Below, piece after piece: positions 60,961 through 64,000 of a DNA stretch of 64,000 bases (position 1 is the stretch's first letter; each line of letters opens with the position of its first letter). Source of the DNA: Datisca glomerata (lineage: Eukaryota > Streptophyta > Magnoliopsida > Cucurbitales > Datiscaceae); the NCBI GenBank assembly GCA_003255025.1, contig QANY01013773.1, positions 67,482 through 131,481 on the forward strand, written 5' to 3'. A program made the position numbers and the translations under genes. The notes under the pieces are model-generated. The model saw only the letters and a list, made by a program, of their open reading frames with translations. It was not told the DNA's origin and made no database searches.

Positions 60961-63900
60961 CTCTCTTTCCTCACACACTCTTAATCTCTCTTTTGCTCCC
61001 CATCTCTTTCTCCACATCTCTCTCTCTCCCTCACTCACACTTGTTCTTCCTCTCTCTCTTTCCCTCTCCCTTTCTCACTCTCCCTATCTCTCACTCTCTC
61101 TTCTTCTACCTCTCTCTCTCATTCTCTCCCTCACTCTCTCTCATTCTCTCTCTCCCTCTCTCTATATATATCTCACTCCCTCTCCCTCTCTCTCCTTCAC
61201 CCTCTCTGTCTCTCTCTCCCTCTCTCTATCACTCTCCCTCTCTTTCACTCACTCTCTCTCCCTCTCTCTATCACTCTCCCTCTCCCTCTCTCTCACACTC
61301 CCTCACTCTCCCTGTCTCTCCCTCACTCGATCTCTCTCTCTCACCCTCTCTCACTTCCTCCCTCTCCTACTCTCTTCCTCTCTCCCTCTCTCTCTTATTC
61401 TCGCTCTCCTCCTCCCTCTCTCTCTCTCTCTCCAGTTCTACCCCTTTGCCACTCTCACTTTCTCCCCAGCTCTCTCTCTCTCATACTCTCCCTCTTACTT
61501 TCTCACTCTCCCGATCTCTCTCTCTCTCTTTCTCTTTCACTCTCTCTCTCACATACACACTCACACACTCTGGCTCTCTCTCTCGCTCTCTCTCTTTCTA
61601 TCACTCTCTCATTCCCTCTCTCTCCCTCTCCCAGTTTCTCTCTCACTCGATCTGTCTCACTTGTTCTCTCTCTCTCATTCTCTCTCTCCTTCTCTCACTC
61701 CCTCTCTCCCCCTCTCCCACTCTCTCCCTCTCTCACTCACTCTCTCATTCTCTCTCTCCATCTCCCTCTCTCTCTCTCTCCAATTCTACCTCTTTGTTAC
61801 TCTCTCTTTCTCCCCATCTCTCTCTCTCCCTCACTAACACTTGTTCTTCCTCTCTCTCTCCCCCTCTCCCTTTCTCAGTCTCTCTATCTCTCACTCTCTC
61901 TTCTTCTACCTCTCTCTCTCTCCCACTCTCTCTCTCACTCTCTCTCTCACTCTCTCTCACTCTCTCTTTCATTCTCTCTCTCTTCCCTCTGTCTATCTTC
62001 ACTCTCTCTCCCTCTCCCTCTCTCTCACTCACTCACTCTCTTATTCTCTCCCTCTGTCTCTCCCTCACTCGATCTCTCTCTCTCACTCTCTCTCTTCCTC
62101 CCTCTCCCACTGTCTCCCTTTCTCACACTCTCTCCCTCTCTCTCTCTCTCCAGTTCTACCTCTTTGTCACTCTCTCTTTCTCCCCATCTTTCTCTCTCTC
62201 TCCCTCACTTTCCCTCTTCCTTTCTCACTCTCCTGATCTCTCTTTTCTTCTACCCCTCTCTCTCACTCTCTTTCTCATTATTTCTCTCTCCCCCTCTCTC
62301 TCTCTATATATATATATCTCGCACTCTCTCTCACTCTGTCTTTCACCCTCTCTCTGTCTCTCAAACTCACTCACCGTCTCATTCTCTCTCTCACTCCCTC
62401 TCCCTCCGTCTCTCTCACACTCCCTCTCTCTCTCCCGGCCTCTCTCACTCAATCTCTCTCTCTGCCTCTCACTCTTGTTCTCTCTCTCATTCTCTCTCTC
62501 CCTCTCTCAATCTCTCTCTCTCTCTTGTTCTCTCTCTCATTCTCTCTCTCCCTTTCGTACTCTCTCTCCCTCTCCCATTCTCTCCCTCTCTCACTCCCTC
62601 TCTGTCCCTCTCTCTCACCTTACCTCTCTCTCTCTCATTCCCTGTCTCTATAACTCGATCTCTCTCTCACTTTCTCTCTCTCCCTCTCTTACTCTGTCTC
62701 TCTCTCTCTCCTACTCTCTCCCTCTCTCACACTCTCTCTCATTCTCTCTCTCCCCCTCCCTCTCTCACTCGATCTCTCCCTTTCACTTTCTCTCTCTACC
62801 TCTCTCTTATTCTCTGTCTTCTTATTTCTCTCCCTCGCTCACTCTCTCTCTTTCTCTCTCTCTCCCCCCCACTCTCTCACACTCTCTCATTCTCTCTCTC
62901 CCTGTCCCTCTATCTCCAGTTCTACCTCTCTGTCATGCTATCTTTCTCCCCATCTCTCTCTCCCTCACTCACTCTTGTTCTCCCTCTCTCTCTCCCCCTC
63001 TCTCTCCCTCTCCCTTTCTCACTCTCCCTATCTCTTTGTCTCTCTTCTCTACCTCTCTCTCTCACTCTCTCTATCTCTCTCCCTCTATCTCCCTCACCCT
63101 CTCTCTGTCTCTCTCTCCCTCTCTCTTGTTTTGTCTCTCATTCTCTCTCTCCCGCTCTCACTCTGTCTCTCTCTCCCTCTCCCACTCTCTCCCTCTCTCA
63201 CACTCTCTCTCATTCTCTCTCTCTCTCTTTCTCTCTCTCTCTCCAGTTCTACCTCTCTGTCACTTTCTGTGTCCAGTTCTACCTCTCTGTCACTCTCTCT
63301 TTCTCCCCATCTCTCTCTCTCCTCTCACACACTTAATCTCTCACTCGCTCTCTCTTTCTTTCTCTCTCTCGCTCACTCTCTCTCTCTCTTTCGCTCTCTC
63401 TCTCTCTCACACACACTGGCTCTCTCTCGCCCTCTCTCTTTCTATCACTCTCTCTGTCTCTCACACTCACTCACTCAATCTCTCACTCTGTCTCTCATTC
63501 TATTTCTCACTCTCCCTCCCACCCTCTCTCTCTCCCACTCTCTCTCACCTTCCCTCCTTCTTTCACACCCTCTCTATGTCCCTCACCCTCTCTCGCTCCC
63601 TCATCCTCTCTCCGTCTCTCTCTCCCCCTCTCTCTATCACTCTCCCTCTCTCTCTCACTCACTCACTCTCTCACTCTCTTACTCATTCTATCTTTTACTG
63701 TCTCTCACTCCCTCTCTCTTTCTCATTTTCTCTCACTCTCTATCACTCCCTCTCTCTCCCTCTCTCTCACCTTCCCTCTATCTCTATCTCACTCAATATC
63801 TCACTCTCAGTTTCTCTCTCTCTCCATCTCTTAATTGTTCTCCCTCTCATTCTCTCTCTCCCTCTTTAACTCTCTCTCTCTATCTCCCTCTCCCACTCTC

Positions 63901-64000
63901 TCCCTCTCTCTCTATCTCATTCTCCCTCTCCCTTTCTATCTCTCTCTAGTTCCACCTCTCTGTTACTCTCTCTTTTTCCCCATCTCTCTCTCTCCTCACT

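Larger units (their letters stand above)
40803..64000. repeat. Right pyrimidine-rich repeat array, second part (family B)
   Basis: Continuation of family B. From about 50 kb to the end it is enriched in the modules (C/T)AG-TTCTACCTCTNTGTCACTCT, CTCCATGTCCCTCTCTCTCC with TATATCTCACACACTC, and CACACATACAAATACACAC. No gene, RNA or promoter is visible. The array runs off the right end of the window. Confidence 0.92.

Noticed and set aside
373..63000. - strand open frames encoding Arg/Glu-rich repeats (RERERE type)
   Set aside because: They are the reverse reading of the same CT array (GAG, AGA, GAA codons). They resemble charged coiled-coil or SR-like proteins only by composition.
23210..63960. 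True 3' splice sites at the many pyrimidine-tract-AG-TTCTACC sites
   Set aside because: They resemble acceptors, but the following sequence is again CT array with no exon-like content and no matching donors. Chance is expected in such composition.
1..64000. CRISPR-like repeat-spacer structure
   Set aside because: Landmarks recur at irregular distances, the sequence between them is related CT repeat and not unique spacers, and there are no cas genes.
1..64000. Telomeric repeat arrays
   Set aside because: No runs of CCCTAAA/TTTAGGG or CCCTAA/TTAGGG were seen. CCCT and CTAA words occur but not in telomeric order.

Overview
This window is almost entirely low-complexity, strand-biased repeat DNA. 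From end to end the + strand is a pyrimidine-rich mixture (CTCT, CTCA, CCCT, ATCT blocks) with very few G residues, so the complementary strand is purine-rich (GAGA type). I see no intact protein-coding gene, no rRNA or tRNA gene, no CRISPR array and no bacterial-type operon. The only recognisable coding remnant is a broken piece of a plant-type Ty1/copia LTR retrotransposon on the - strand. The RNase H signature, the purine tract and an LTR start of TGTTAG type point to a flowering-plant nuclear genome. A monocot is possible, but the sequence does not settle the species.

Layout. Positions 1-21,062 form a left array. Its recurring landmarks are CTAACTCACTCTCTCACC, a CCACCCTCCCTTCTCCCTAT module followed by CATTCATATC or CCATATG, and TAGATATCTCTCATTCCCAT patches. 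Positions 21,063-21,966 hold the copia fragment: LTR part, purine tract and broken RNase H domain. Positions 21,967-40,684 and 40,803-64,000 form a right array with different landmarks: (C/T)AG-TTCTACCTCTNTGTCACTCT, a TATCGCTCTCTCTTGTTCTA patch, TTTCTTTTGTTCTC followed by CA repeats, and CACACATACAAATACACAC. A second non-repeat island of about 118 bp at 40,685-40,802 interrupts this array. I could not identify its origin.

The arrays are not featureless microsatellite. They are built from nested duplications at several scales: 36, 79, 85, about 120, 233, 376, about 1,000, 1,302 and about 1,460 bp, plus segment copies 4.8 and 6.4 kb apart. One pair of 1,118-bp copies, 1,302 bp apart, showed no difference when I compared them by eye, so amplification is recent or the assembly duplicated it. 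All copies keep the same strand orientation, as expected from unequal exchange or slippage.

The very long open frames on the + strand (Ser/Leu-rich) and the Arg/Glu-rich frames on the - strand are by-products of the CT/GA composition. I do not annotate them as genes.
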